From Fennellomyces sp. T-0311 (Eukaryota; Mucoromycota; Mucoromycetes; Mucorales; Lichtheimiaceae): a DNA stretch of 64,000 bases. Under the pieces are notes generated by a model that saw nothing but the letters and a program-made list of their open reading frames with translations, was not told the DNA's origin and searched no databases. The stretch covers positions 62,001 to 126,000 of the forward strand of contig JALLLT010000069.1 in NCBI GenBank assembly GCA_025266875.1, in the 5' to 3' direction. Shown in pieces: positions 1-11,423 of this stretch (the first letter of the stretch is position 1; each line of letters starts with the position of its first letter). A program made the translations under genes and the position numbers.

Positions 1-2
1 GA

Positions 3-573
3 TGGTATGATATCTTTAATTTTTATTACAAACCTGCTAAAATAAATGATTCTAGGCGGGAAAACAGGGATATAATTCTGGTGATGCAGTTAAATGGCGA
101 GCTGGGGATTGGCGGCTATGGGTACCCCATGAACCATGATCAGCATGCAGAGGAAGTGTTTGGACCTGAACCTGACGATGATGACGGTACCTTGTATGGC
201 AGGAGGATTGCGTTGGAGGATGCGACATCTGTAGCTGACGGTGCGATCATCCATGACGATGTCTGTTGGTGTGAATGTGCCGGATGCTGGGATTGTCACC
301 AGGTCAGCTGCTGCCTTCGAGGGAAGTTTGGCTTATCCTCCTCCAGTGAATCTAACTGATTCTTCGGTTACGCATTCCGAAAGCCCTGACACGCTTGTAG
401 CACCCTTGCCCAGTTGTTTGTCTGTTGATGGAGTGGATACTTTGGTCGCTGAAGAGAGTCGTCCATCGGCTGTTCCATCAGAAACCAAAGTAATCAACAT
501 TGACTCAAGTGATGACGAGTTAGAGTTTCCTCGTATAAAGCGAATCAAATATAGACGTCGCACAGACCACTAA
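3..573 (+). pseudogene. Partial acidic ORF at window edge with SIM-like C-terminus
   Basis: An open frame (frame 3) enters from the left edge and runs to a stop at 357-359. A second open frame (frame 1) covers about 241-573 and ends with a hydrophobic-acidic stretch (VINIDSSDDE), which resembles a SUMO-interacting motif, followed by a basic tail. The reading frame changes between about 240 and 300, by a frameshift or an intron I cannot place. The acidic part (PEPDDDDG) and the spacing of Gly and Tyr loosely recall the gene copies at 6461 and 57142, but this is weak. It lies upstream of and in the same direction as the CACTA transposase and may be another gene of that element. No function can be assigned. 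Confidence 0.35.
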
Positions 574-663
574 AAGAGCTGCAATAAATGTCTTTTGTGT
601 ACGAACTTTTTTCTATTACCTCTTCTTTACTACCGGTACACTTTATCAGCTTTTAAATCCAAG

Positions 664-3600
664 ATGTCTTTGTACGAAGTTTGCAATTGCAGCCAGTGCG
701 GTGGTAAATTGTCGCAAACAAAGCGCACCATCGCAAACCATATGGAAAGAGACCAAATGCGCGAACTTGACGACCTGATGGCTGGTATAGTATAGCGATA
801 AAAGTGTAGAAAACAGAGCCAACATGCCTTATTATATCTAGAAGCGTATCCAACGTCATCTGCTGTTACTGCTGAGGGTTTTGCCTTGGAAGCGAACAGC
901 CCCATCAATGAGCACGGATCTTCAAATGAGGATAACAGCACTTTGGAGCCAATGGATACCAACGACGGTTCGCGGATTATGACTTCTATATATGAAAGGC
1001 TTATCAGATTTAAGTAGATCAACAACCTGATTACGTTGATTACACCTCCCCTTCGCCTCAGGGTCAATGTGAACTTGATGAAGAGGTGCAGGTTGAAAGT
1101 TTTTTGTCGACTCAGCAGGAGCAAGGATTGCAGACGGTAGATGAAATCGAAATGGCGATGTTCGAAGATGACGACTTGGATTTTGCAACAACGGAACCAG
1201 TAACGCAAGAAACACTCCCGGAAGGTAAGTCAGTCTTAGTGCAATTTATCCTGCTAGATTATCTGACATTTTCTTATCAGCACCAACGCCCATCCAAAAC
1301 TTGCTGTGTTTCATTGCGTACTTTGTTTCGTTGTTTCACCTGCTCTCCTTGACAGACAGAGCTGCTACGACGTTGCTGCACTTCTTCAACATGATACTGC
1401 CCTTTTTCAACATCGACGCTCGTATTCCGGTAACTCCATCGACCATCAGAAAGGAAATTGACTTCGACCAAATTTCGAGTCATATTATCTGTATTGTTGT
1501 CTGTCCTGAGTGTCATAAGCTTTATGAAATGGATCGTGATCGAATCCCAGATACTTGCGACTTCATTCGTTATCCAAACCACCCTCAGGAACGTCATCGC
1601 CAACCTTGCGGACATCCTTTATTTAAGGATCAACAGAAGAAGCGGCCACGAAAAGAGTATTGCTACAACAGCATTCGAAAACACCTTGAGCACTTGTTTG
1701 CGCGCCAAGGCTTTGAGGAGAGTATCAATTTGTGGCGTAGACGTCAAAAGTTACAGATACCTATTCGGATGTTTACGACGGAAGCATGTGGGAAGCGATT
1801 AGTGATCCTGACGGTGATTTCGCCAGCTACGTGGAGTTGCACGAGAAGTCTCTTCTTCTTACCCTGAATACGGATTGGTTTGGGCCCTTTGAAAACAGCT
1901 CATATTCATGTGGTGCCATATATTTGACCATCAATAATCTTCCTCGCACGGAGCGCTTCAAGAAAGAAAATGTTATTCTTGTCGGAATCATGCCCGGACC
2001 AAAGGAGCCATCGACATACGACATTAATAACTATCTTAAGCCTCTTGTTGATGAGCTGAACATTCTATACCAAGAAGGTATACTGATCACCACTGCAACT
2101 TCACCAACCGAAAAGCAACATGTACGCGCAGCTCTTCTGATGGTCGCTTGCGATATACCTGCAGCAAGGAAAGTGTCCGGTTTCCTAGGACACATGAGTC
2201 GCCGTGCCTGTTATAAGTGCGATAGAACTTTCGAAATCGTCGATGGCAGAGTGCAGCACTCGGGTTTTACCACTGCTTATAGCCAGCCGGATATGAAGGA
2301 AAACCGTGATGCTGCCAAAAAATGGCTTACGGCAACGATCAAGTCCGGTCAAGAAGAGTTCGAGAGGGAGTCTGGTGTACGATACTCACAGCTGCATGAG
2401 TTAGAGTATTTTGATTTGGTGGAACAGACAGTTGTTGATCCCATGCATAATTTGTTGCTTGGGACAACAAAGTACATGCTGGAACTTTGGGTTGAGCGTG
2501 GTGATATCACTGGTGAGGACTTAAGCACCATTAAGAACAAGGCCGCCGGAATCATAGTTCCACCAAACTTCGACATTTTGAAGGTGCAGAACATCTCGAG
2601 CACCGGCTTTTCGTACATGAAAGCTGCTGAATGGAAAAGTTGGTGCCTAGTCTACTCGCCGTTCTTGCTGTTTGGTTTGCTTGGAGACGCCATGTTCGCA
2701 AACTGGATGGACTTTGTCAATGCATGCCGTCTGCTATTCAAGCCATCACTTACCAAGAAAGATGTTGATGATGCCCAGGGCTGCTTGCTTAAATTCTGTG
2801 TGGAATTTGAGAAGCTCTACGGCGCTGATAAGGTCACGCCCAACATGCATATGCATATTCACATTTGCGACACCATCCGTTCGTACGGTCCAGTTTATGC
2901 TTTCTGGCTTTTTTCGTTCGAGCGGTATAACGGAATGCTTGGATCCATTGAAACGAATCACAAAGACTCCTTTGAGTCAACATTATGAAGTGCTTTATTG
3001 AACATACATTATCCACCAGTTTTATCAACTCACCCAGCTCAAAATCCTTCTCAATGGGCACCAAAGAGAGTTTTTAACAGCTGTGGTGAATACTCCGCCT
3101 TCATCAACCATCACCACCCGCTTAAACTCGGCTGATGCATTCAATATCACCGAGTTTACTCTGACATCAACGCAGATCCACCATGCAACTGGCTCTGAAG
3201 CACTCCCCCCTGACGCTATTGCTGACCGATTTCGCCCGTACGACCTTGATAGCATACTGCGCTATTACAATGCTCTCAAAGATTTCTATACTATAACGTA
3301 TTGTGATGGTGAGCCCGGTCGAATCAATGTAAATACGCATATCGACAAGTTCATGAAGCTATCTTTGCAAGGCTATCAGTACCAGTGTATTGAAGGGAGA
3401 TCGATCCGCGGATCATATATCCAAGCAATTTTTGAGCAAAGCAACAGCAATGGAATATCCGCATTCCCTGGACAGGTGCAGTTCTACTTTCGCCATAAGC
3501 AGGTGATAAATGGCAACGAAGTAACGCATTACTTCGCCTTTGTACGCTGGTACCTGATCCATAAAAGCCGCCAGAATTTCGCCAACCAAGACATATTTCT

Positions 3601-3751
3601 GTGGAAGGACAAATTTGAAGATATCGACTTCCATTGTATACTCCCGCTTGCAAGGATTTATTCGCCTATTGCTATTGCCAAGTATCGATCTACGGTCCGT
3701 TCACAAGCATGCATAGTCGTTATCCCCATGGCGAAAAAAACCCTCACATAA
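664..3751 (+). pseudogene. Tnp2-type (CACTA/CMC) transposase, decayed copy 1
   Basis: This is a DDE transposase of the Tnp2/Transposase_21 family, which cuts and joins CACTA element ends in the nucleus. The likely start is ATG 664, which opens with a Cys cluster (CNCSQC). Pieces run 664-795, 844-1012, 1018-1224, an intron at 1225-1280, 1281-1744, 1744-2988 and 3002-3751. Catalytic-site candidates are the Asp of NTDWFGPF, the Asp of DPMHNLLLGT and the Glu of FSFERYNGML. The C-terminal block with HYFAFVRWY and a final basic tail is also typical of fungal members. Reading-frame changes near 1015, 1744 and 2985-3000 disable it. A second, more diverged copy lies at 49469. Confidence 0.85.
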
Positions 3752-3841
3752 AGCTCCGAAACAAATTTGTACTTGCGCTTTTAAAAAGCCCATGCCGAAG
3801 CCCTACCACCCTACCATGCTTGTTGTTTTTATTTTTAAAAA

Positions 3842-4898
3842 TCATAATCGCTGGCGTACATTAGTCCGAAGAGTACTCGACGGTGGAGGAATGTCCACAG
3901 TTACATACTCTCTGTGTCCCTTGCGACTAATGAATTTGCCGTTCAATCGGCGACGAGTTTGCTTTTTCTTAAGCTCATCAAGGATTGCATTCAACTATTT
4001 AGTAAGATTGTGTTAATTTTGTTTACTGACTCATTTAAGTATGCTACCTTCTTGCTGCGCCATCGTGGACGCTGTACATGGTATTCGTTTCTTCCATGTA
4101 TGCTTTCATCGTCGGAAGTATACGCCTTATCGCGGACGACTAACGCGATCTCGGGAAGCGGCTTGTTATATTTCTGCACGATCTCATCCCGATACTCGAT
4201 CAGCATAGCCTTTCTTTTATTATATTTCTATGGGTATACAGTCTCAGTATATGCTTCTGCTGGTATGAAGTACCACAAACCTTATTCTTGCGTCCAGCGC
4301 GTCAGACACCCTGATTGAACTTCTCGAGTTCCTCTGTGGTCTTCGTGGCGTAATCCTTCTTGTTCTGGAAATTTTTCGCCACCATGGTTCGCACTTTGCG
4401 AGAAAAGTTCTTGATATGCAAGAACCTATCAGCTTTTTCCAGCAGGTTTTCGCGCAGTTTGGCAGCGATAGCCTTGTTGTGCGGGTCCTTAAGATCCGTC
4501 TCAAAGTTATACGTATACTTTACAGGATCTTCCCTAATCAGCTTCTCATGCTCGAGATGCAGGACTGACTATTAGTCGACGTATTAGTAAGTAGCATAAG
4601 TACTTATATATATTCTACAAAAACATACGCTCAATTCAGGCTGTCTTCCGAGGCCGTCGTCATCATCGCCTTGTGGCTGTGGTTGCATTGTTGCAGGAGC
4701 CAATGTCGATACTGCAGCAGATTCCGCCAACACCTCCTGAATGCATTCCTTCATCATCACCTTGAGTGCGTCAGGCTGCAGGTGAGCCATCGACTGGCTA
4801 CTTTCCTTCTGCAAACTCGCGATCTGCTGGCTTAACTGCTTTTGCATACGTGCAAGACCAGTGGCAGGATTCTGATTTTCGCTGCTGTTAAGAGACAT
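3842..4898 (-). pseudogene. Four-exon companion gene of CACTA element 1 (one in-frame TGA)
   Basis: It is convergent with the transposase. Predicted exons are 4898-4629, 4568-4281, 4227-4027 and 3973-3842, with introns of 60, 53 and 53 nt that all keep phase 0. The product would be about 296 residues: a Gln/Ser-rich coiled-coil-like N-terminus, an acidic linker (GDDDDG), a Lys/Glu-rich helical region, a block with YTSDDES followed by RPRWRSK, and a basic C-terminus ending in NVRQRL. I do not recognise a named domain. The only defect is a TGA at 4304-4302 inside exon 2, one transition from CGA. Its place beside the transposase suggests an accessory DNA-binding or regulatory factor, as CACTA elements often have; this is inference. 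Confidence 0.6.
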
Positions 4899-5265
4899 GG
4901 TAAACTATAGGTTGTCGGGTTATTAATGACAGGTGAGCTGGTTAGATTAAATACTTGCTGCTATAGTAAAAGTGAATAAAGTATTGTGACCTATGAAGAG
5001 GACAAAGGTAAAAGTGTTGTCAACGTAGCTTTGATTTATACAACAAGCAACCTTCCGGTTTTGATCAGCGTTTCCATTTTAAGTGACATATTTTGGCATC
5101 CCCAAAACAAGGCACTATGACGCGCGGCTCTTCCACTCACACATTTTTTTTTTCGTTTGCTCACGGTAAAGCACTAAAACCTCCTCATCCAGATGCAATG
5201 ATTAGCTTCTCCACGTAAGAGTACTAAAGTTACCTCTTTATATCTAACTGCTTTTTAATGATGAT
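4899..5265. other. Intergenic stretch, nothing recognised
   Basis: AT-rich sequence lies between the divergent starts of the companion gene and the small spliced gene. It could hold both promoters, but no clear TATA or repeated motif stands out. Confidence 0.4.
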
Positions 5266-5998
5266 ATGAGCCACGGCACTGTTGCTTGAGAGCTTCGTAA
5301 TAGCGCGGAACGTGAACGTCGCTTACGACATCTTAGTCATGGACAGAAGCAATGGGGAAGGTATGATTGTTCATGTATCATTTACAATAGCTAAGCATAC
5401 AGTCACCAACGACTATTGCCTATAGCTCTGCCAGTATGTACCTTCGCAAACACTATGGGGCGTCATATCGATTTATGGTAAGGGACTTTTGTATCGGAAA
5501 CTTGCAACCGTTTTGTATGGTACTATGATCTGTGGATACCGGCCCAGCCTAGGTAAACTTATAAAATATATGATACTCACTCAAATCGCGAAACTAACGA
5601 ACCGCTCTTATAGGATTTGAAGAACATCAGTTGTATGGAGAAACAGGTAGACCTTCAATCATCTCTTCTATATACCATCTTGCTAACTAACTTTGCTCTG
5701 AACTTTTTTATAGGGTACATGGACACCATATGGTAAGTCACGTAGCTTTACACCAGAGTACCATGGAACTAACCAATATCTAATAGAGTTAATCCTGCTT
5801 TTCTGGCGCTGTACGCGTCGCCAAGCAAACGGCCTCTGGTACTTATATTTGTTATTCTTTGCGGAATATTTATACTAACAACTCGTCATTAAATATCAAC
5901 ACAAGGTTCCGCTAGCGCGGCAACTAGGTTCTGGTGGCGATGATTTAATCACCCCGGTTGGTCAGAAATGGGTTGTGATTACTGGTCCGGCCATGTAG
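5266..5998 (+). CDS. Candidate small gene with very short exons, unknown function
   Basis: No long ORF exists here, but splice signals define a chain: exons 5266-5360, 5426-5477, 5614-5646, 5714-5732, 5789-5838 and 5906-5998. The introns between have good GT starts, AG ends and branch sites such as CTAAC at about 5594, 5682, 5770 and 5875. Joined phases stay open to TAG at 5996. The product would be about 113 residues, with an Arg-rich start and the C-terminal run GQKWVVITGPAM. One TGA at 5287-5289 interrupts exon 1 and is one transition from CGA. An alternative reading joins 5426-5552 to 5614. No family is recognised. It lies in the 3' half of CACTA element 1. Confidence 0.4.
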
Positions 5999-6155
5999 CT
6001 AAAGCCTAGTCCACCATAGAAAGCGATACAAAAAAAATAAATAAAGAGCACACATATTTGGAAGAAAACGATATTTATACATTGACTTCTTTTGGAGAGC
6101 TATAAGGTTTTCAGATCTAATAATAGAGATTTGCCTGCCTTTTCTGTTATGTTTT

Positions 6156-6460
6156 CAGACAGCTGAAAGCATGCTGAAAGTACACTGCAAATAATTTCGA
6201 TGGTTAAAAGTGGTTACAGTGGTTAAACATAAGCTTTTTAACCACTTGTACTACCATTTTTAGTAACTCAAGTGGTTAAAAAGCTTATGATTAACCACTT
6301 CGAAAAATTATTCACCAAAATTCACCAAAAATTATTTGCAGTGGTAGCTGAAATCCAGGTAATTCAGCAGCTGAAAGTGTGGCTGAAAGTTGCTGAAAGC
6401 TTAAGCTTTCAGCTGCTGAAAGATTCTGAAATTTGCTGAAATCCCTGATTTTTTATAGTG
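6156..6460. repeat. CACTA element 1 right terminus with GCTGAAA subterminal repeats
   Basis: About nine copies of GCTGAAA(G/T), in both orientations, lie here, including the palindrome GCTGAAAGCTTAAGCTTTCA. The stretch ends at 6460 in TTTTTTATAGTG, so read inward it starts CACTATAAAAAATC. Such arrays in CACTA elements are known binding sites for element-encoded proteins. A 161-bp MITE splits the array. Confidence 0.65.
6183..6343. mobile_element. 161-bp CACTA-type MITE with 3-bp TSD
   Basis: The element starts CACTGCAAATAATTT and ends with the exact reverse complement. It is flanked on both sides by GTA (6180-6182 and 6344-6346). The interior is almost entirely an inverted repeat around AAGTGGTTAA, so it can fold into a long hairpin. 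End sequence and 3-bp duplication fit a non-autonomous CMC-superfamily element inserted in the subterminal repeats of element 1. Confidence 0.8.
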
Positions 6461-6790
6461 TGGGCTATATATTGTAAATATCCGGAATTGTATCTTGCGA
6501 ATCCAGACGTTCCCCGATGGCATATTCGCTATATGAGCTGTGTATCAAGAGGCCCTTATATGATAACCCCTTATGTTGGATATGATTTCTATGGACATCG
6601 AATTCATTACCTGGCAAACGGCGATATCAAAGAAGATGACAGGGATATGCTGCCAATTCCACCTAGAGACCTGGAAAGTATGCATCATTACAACTTTATA
6701 CAGCACCCATATCTAGCACTGCTAAACAGTGATTACTCTATAGTTATTAAGGAGATAGATAGTATTATAAGTAACTGTAAACATAGATAA
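6461..6790 (+). pseudogene. C-terminal fragment of an unnamed gene family (PYxGYD family)
   Basis: An open frame begins directly at the end of CACTA element 1 and stops at 6788-6790, about 109 residues. It contains IYCKYP, PRWHIRY and then PYVGYD. The same order of motifs (IFCRYP, PTWYKHY, PYAGYD) occurs in the gene at 56880-57366, so both belong to one family. In that copy a Cys-x2-Cys-rich segment precedes the shared part; here it is missing, exactly at the transposon boundary. This suggests that the CACTA element inserted into this gene and that the N-terminal half lies to the left of the window. Function is unknown. Confidence 0.55.
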
Positions 6791-6992
6791 CAATTACACT
6801 ATATCTAGCGTAGCAAAATCTATCGTTGTATAATAATAAATTATGCATGCAGCAAAAAAAGATATAGGATGCGTTTATGCAGCATAGTATAAAATTATCA
6901 TGCTGGCGCACGTTAGATAATATTACAGAAAATTATCAAAAACACATGTACCCATGACGCTTACAAACGTAAGCAAGTCAATCGACTATAGA

Positions 6993-8733
6993 AAACGATT
7001 ATAGAAAACGTGGAAGAATCATGTTCATGGAGTACAGATATGTCGTATGATAATAGTTAAGGCACATGGATAATGTGCACATTATATGATCATTGTATCG
7101 TTTTAAATTGATTGAGTACGATAGAAAAACATGATAAATGTATAAGCATAATACCTACAGAAGTTAGATGAGCTGAACGATTGTAAAAAGATTATAGAGA
7201 ACGTGCAAGGATGGCGCTCATAACTATGTGCTCATTACACAGTTATAACAAAAGCGCACCGAAGCCGTACGCGATACAAAATTATGATCTTAATACCATA
7301 ATATGTTAACTAAGAAGCATGCCAAGGGAGCGCCCAAAACGTGCAAATATGATGCTTACACAATATAGGCCCATTATCAATAATAAAAAAATATTATGGA
7401 AAGCATGCAAGAATACAAGCAAGTGTTTATCGAGTATGCAGAAGTCGCATGATGATATTAAAAGCGCATGAATAATGTCACAACACTTTATTGTCGTATC
7501 GAAAGAGAGTCATTGTTGTATTCTGACATACCAGTCATCCATTGTCTACAGACCTTTCCATCTCAGCCTTTGTTACATCCGTTCCTTTATTTCGACATCA
7601 ACAACCGCACAGTTATCTATTGGCCTGTTCACTGGCTTGTGTGTCAGTGAGACCTTGATCTGGGTTCAGACTTCAAGAAGGACCATTCACGTTAACTTAG
7701 TCTCTGCATGATTATCTGCTCCTTCGTAATAAGGCAGTATGGTCATTAGGGATTACGGCGATAACACGGATTCGGCTCTGATAGAAAAGCATTCACCTTC
7801 TCCGTCCTGACTCATCATCATTATAAATAGAGAGTAGTTCTCTTCAATAAAACATTATCTTATTTTTGGTCTCGTCATTTGAAGCTTTCCAATTGAGCGA
7901 TACCACATTCATGGAATACGACAACAAACCATGAAAAACGTGTAAGCATAATGCTTATAGAAAATAGATCGAGTTAAGCAATTATACAAGAATATTATAG
8001 CAGAGGATTATAGAGAAAGTGCAAGGATTTGTTCATAACGAATGGAAGCATTGCGCGATTATAGAAAAAGAGCACAGAAGACATATACAATAAGGGATTA
8101 TAATCTTAATATTACTGGAGTAGACAAATTAAGCATGACAAGAAAGTACGAAAACCGAGTAAGCTGATGTTTACACAACGTAGGGCACGTTATCAGTAAT
8201 AAGGAAAAAAGATTATGATAAACTTGTAAGAATAGTGTTATTAGGTTGTAGATATGTTGCATGGTATCAGGAAAGGACATGAGTAATCTACACAACACAT
8301 GATTATCCCAACAGAACGTATTTATTTATCATGACAGAAGTTATTATAAAACATGCGAGTATAATGTTTACAGAAGCCATAAAAGTTAAGTACTACAGGA
8401 AAAGATTATAGAAAACGTGCAAGTAAGCTGTTCCTATAGTAAGGTAAGTCGCATGATTATATTAGCAGCGCATGAATAGCATATGTGGTACATGATTAGC
8501 TGAACGGAACAGATTAATTACGCATGACAGGAAAGCATAATAACCGTGTCAGTATAATACTCATGGAACTAGAGAAGTTCAGCGTTTTTGGAAAAAGATT
8601 GTAGAAAATGTGTAAGAAAGCTGTTCATATAGTAAGTTAAAAAACATGATTATAGTAACGAAGTATGAACAATGTATACAACATATGGTTATCAGACCGG
8701 AACAGATTAATTGAGCATGACAGGAAAGCATGA
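6993..8733 (+). repeat. Left arm of large inverted repeat
   Basis: Every position x in this arm pairs with 18021-x in the right arm. The inner end is just after the GACAGGAAAGCA block. Two pairs of mirror ORFs (7475-7711 with 10310-10546, and 8098-8298 with 9723-9923) translate identically, so the arms are nearly identical. A few mismatches exist towards the outer end, for example near 7052 and 7231, which argues against a pure assembly mirror. Confidence 0.85.
7476..7891 (+). mobile_element. Solo LTR-like insert in left arm
   Basis: The segment begins TGTCACAACAC and contains TATAAATAGAGAG followed by AATAAAAC, the promoter and polyadenylation layout of an LTR. It adds about 420 bp to one ~193-bp repeat unit, which fixes its size. 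The exact right end and a target duplication are not clear. Confidence 0.55.
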
Positions 8734-9287
8734 AAGAGGTGTAGGTATAATGCCTATAATAGGGTGGTCAAGTCAAGAGATATTTGGAAAGGATTATGGA
8801 GAACATGTAAGAACAATGCTTATATAGTATACATAAATCGCATGACAATTTTAACAGTACATAAAAAATAAATATAGCATAAATTATATTAAAAGAATCT
8901 GTGTAATGTTTCACAGGAAAGCCATTTTTCAAGTTATTTGAGCTCTCCAGCTATGTCCCACTCTCCTGTTCTATTTTTTGTATTCTCTTACTGCATTTCA
9001 CTAATTTATTCTGTACTATGCTTCTCTAATCATTCCTGTTCTATGATTGGCTGCTATATCCTTATTTTATAATCAGCTTATATATTTCTACTATGCATCT
9101 TTGACGTATCCAGATAAATATGTGGGCTGTTAATAACTATGCTGCAATTATACTTTCAGGGCCTTTCTTCTATAATCTGCCTGCTACACGACCATAATAA
9201 CCATTTATATGCTTACATTCTGTAATCTTCTAATAGAATTATTTACTTTGTTAAGAGTTTATACTAGCCAATTGACGTGCACGCTTT
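8734..9287. other. Unpaired core of the large inverted repeat
   Basis: About 554 bp of AT-rich single-copy sequence lies between the arms. It still contains decayed repeat-unit blocks near its edges but no supported gene. Confidence 0.6.
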
Positions 9288-11028
9288 CTGTGCTTTCCTG
9301 TCATGCTCAATTAATCTGTTCCGGTCTGATAACCATATGTTGTATACATTGTTCATACTTCGTTACTATAATCATGTTTTTTAACTTACTATATGAACAG
9401 CTTTCTTACACATTTTCTACAATCTTTTTCCAAAAACGCTGAACTTCTCTAGTTCCATGAGTATTATACTGACACGGTTATTATGCTTTCCTGTCATGCG
9501 TAATTAATCTGTTCCGTTCAGCTAATCATGTACCACATATGCTATTCATGCGCTGCTAATATAATCATGCGACTTACCTTACTATAGGAACAGCTTACTT
9601 GCACGTTTTCTATAATCTTTTCCTGTAGTACTTAACTTTTATGGCTTCTGTAAACATTATACTCGCATGTTTTATAATAACTTCTGTCATGATAAATAAA
9701 TACGTTCTGTTGGGATAATCATGTGTTGTGTAGATTACTCATGTCCTTTCCTGATACCATGCAACATATCTACAACCTAATAACACTATTCTTACAAGTT
9801 TATCATAATCTTTTTTCCTTATTACTGATAACGTGCCCTACGTTGTGTAAACATCAGCTTACTCGGTTTTCGTACTTTCTTGTCATGCTTAATTTGTCTA
9901 CTCCAGTAATATTAAGATTATAATCCCTTATTGTATATGTCTTCTGTGCTCTTTTTCTATAATCGCGCAATGCTTCCATTCGTTATGAACAAATCCTTGC
10001 ACTTTCTCTATAATCCTCTGCTATAATATTCTTGTATAATTGCTTAACTCGATCTATTTTCTATAAGCATTATGCTTACACGTTTTTCATGGTTTGTTGT
10101 CGTATTCCATGAATGTGGTATCGCTCAATTGGAAAGCTTCAAATGACGAGACCAAAAATAAGATAATGTTTTATTGAAGAGAACTACTCTCTATTTATAA
10201 TGATGATGAGTCAGGACGGAGAAGGTGAATGCTTTTCTATCAGAGCCGAATCCGTGTTATCGCCGTAATCCCTAATGACCATACTGCCTTATTACGAAGG
10301 AGCAGATAATCATGCAGAGACTAAGTTAACGTGAATGGTCCTTCTTGAAGTCTGAACCCAGATCAAGGTCTCACTGACACACAAGCCAGTGAACAGGCCA
10401 ATAGATAACTGTGCGGTTGTTGATGTCGAAATAAAGGAACGGATGTAACAAAGGCTGAGATGGAAAGGTCTGTAGACAATGGATGACTGGTATGTCAGAA
10501 TACAACAATGACTCTCTTTCGATACGACAATAAAGTGTTGTGACATTATTCATGCGCTTTTAATATCATCATGCGACTTCTGCATACTCGATAAACACTT
10601 GCTTGTATTCTTGCATGCTTTCCATAATATTTTTTTATTATTGATAATGGGCCTATATTGTGTAAGCATCATATTTGCACGTTTTGGGCGCTCCCTTGGC
10701 ATGCTTCTTAGTTAACATATTATGGTATTAAGATCATAATTTTGTATCGCGTACGGCTTCGGTGCGCTTTTGTTATAACTGTGCAATGAGCACATAGTTA
10801 TGAGCGCCATCCTTGCACGTTCTCTATAATCTTTTTACAATCGTTCAGCTCATCTAACTTCTGTAGGTATTATGCTTATACATTTATCATGTTTTTCTAT
10901 CGTACTCAATCAATTTAAAACGATACAATGATCATATAATGTGCACATTATCCATGTGCCTTAACTATTATCATATGACATATCTGTACTCCATGAATAT
11001 GATTCTTACACGTTTTCTATAATCGCTT
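9288..11028 (-). repeat. Right arm of large inverted repeat
   Basis: This is the reverse complement of 6993-8733, with the axis between 9010 and 9011. Identity fades beyond about 11028, where degenerate repeat units continue. Confidence 0.85.
10130..10545 (-). mobile_element. Solo LTR-like insert in right arm
   Basis: This is the mirror copy of the LTR-like insert at 7476-7891, at the equivalent position of the right arm. Its presence in both arms means the insertion came before the inverted duplication. Confidence 0.55.
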
Positions 11029-11423
11029 TCTACGATCAACAGACTTATGTATCTACTTTCTGTAAGCATCATATGTACATAATTACCATATCTCCTCCAT
11101 GCTTGTTTAATATAGTCTAGTATAATAATAGTATTCTATGCATCTTTTCTATATGGCCATCTAGCAGAGACACTGTATGCATGTATATATAATCTTTTTA
11201 GTTAAAAATAAGGAAGTACCTGCTTCTATGCTCTATAACCGTGCTCAACTTTTGTACTGTCATAATCGAGAACTGTACACGACTTTAATAAACTATTGTA
11301 TAACCATAAAAACCCATCCATAACATGTTTTATTTTTGAAAAACTCATATATAATGGACTTGTCTCAATCACTTTGCAAACGATCAATACCAGAATCTCT
11401 TACTATAACCAATTTTTCAAATC

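Larger units (their letters stand above)
664..6460 (+). mobile_element. CACTA/CMC element 1 (right part; left end not seen)
   Basis: This unit groups a Tnp2-type transposase pseudogene, a convergent companion gene and a small spliced gene with a terminus at 6460. Read from the other strand, that terminus begins CACTATAAAAAATC, which matches CACTA-type ends. The bases just inside carry many GCTGAAA(G/T) copies, as expected for CACTA subterminal repeats. No matching left terminus appears between 1 and 664, so the left end lies outside the window or is lost. The true start is unknown. Confidence 0.6.
6800..11280. repeat. Degenerate ~193-bp tandem repeat array
   Basis: The core GATTATAGAAAACGTG recurs, with changes, at about 6997, 7189, 7392, 8004, 8209, 8405, 8597 and 8791, a spacing of 192-205 bp apart from one extra ~420-bp gap caused by an LTR-like insert. 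Each unit also has CATGACAGGAAAGCA and CGCATGAATAATGT-like blocks. The right half carries the same units in reverse. There is no convincing gene in the array. Confidence 0.7.

Noticed and set aside
7475..10546. Two pairs of identical ORFs (60-78 aa) seen as a duplicated gene
   Set aside because: They are mirror images created by the inverted repeat and the LTR-like insert; no start context, domain or splice structure supports coding.
6993..11028. Calling the large inverted repeat a centromere
   Set aside because: The layout is suggestive, but sequence alone cannot show kinetochore binding; kept only as a hypothesis.
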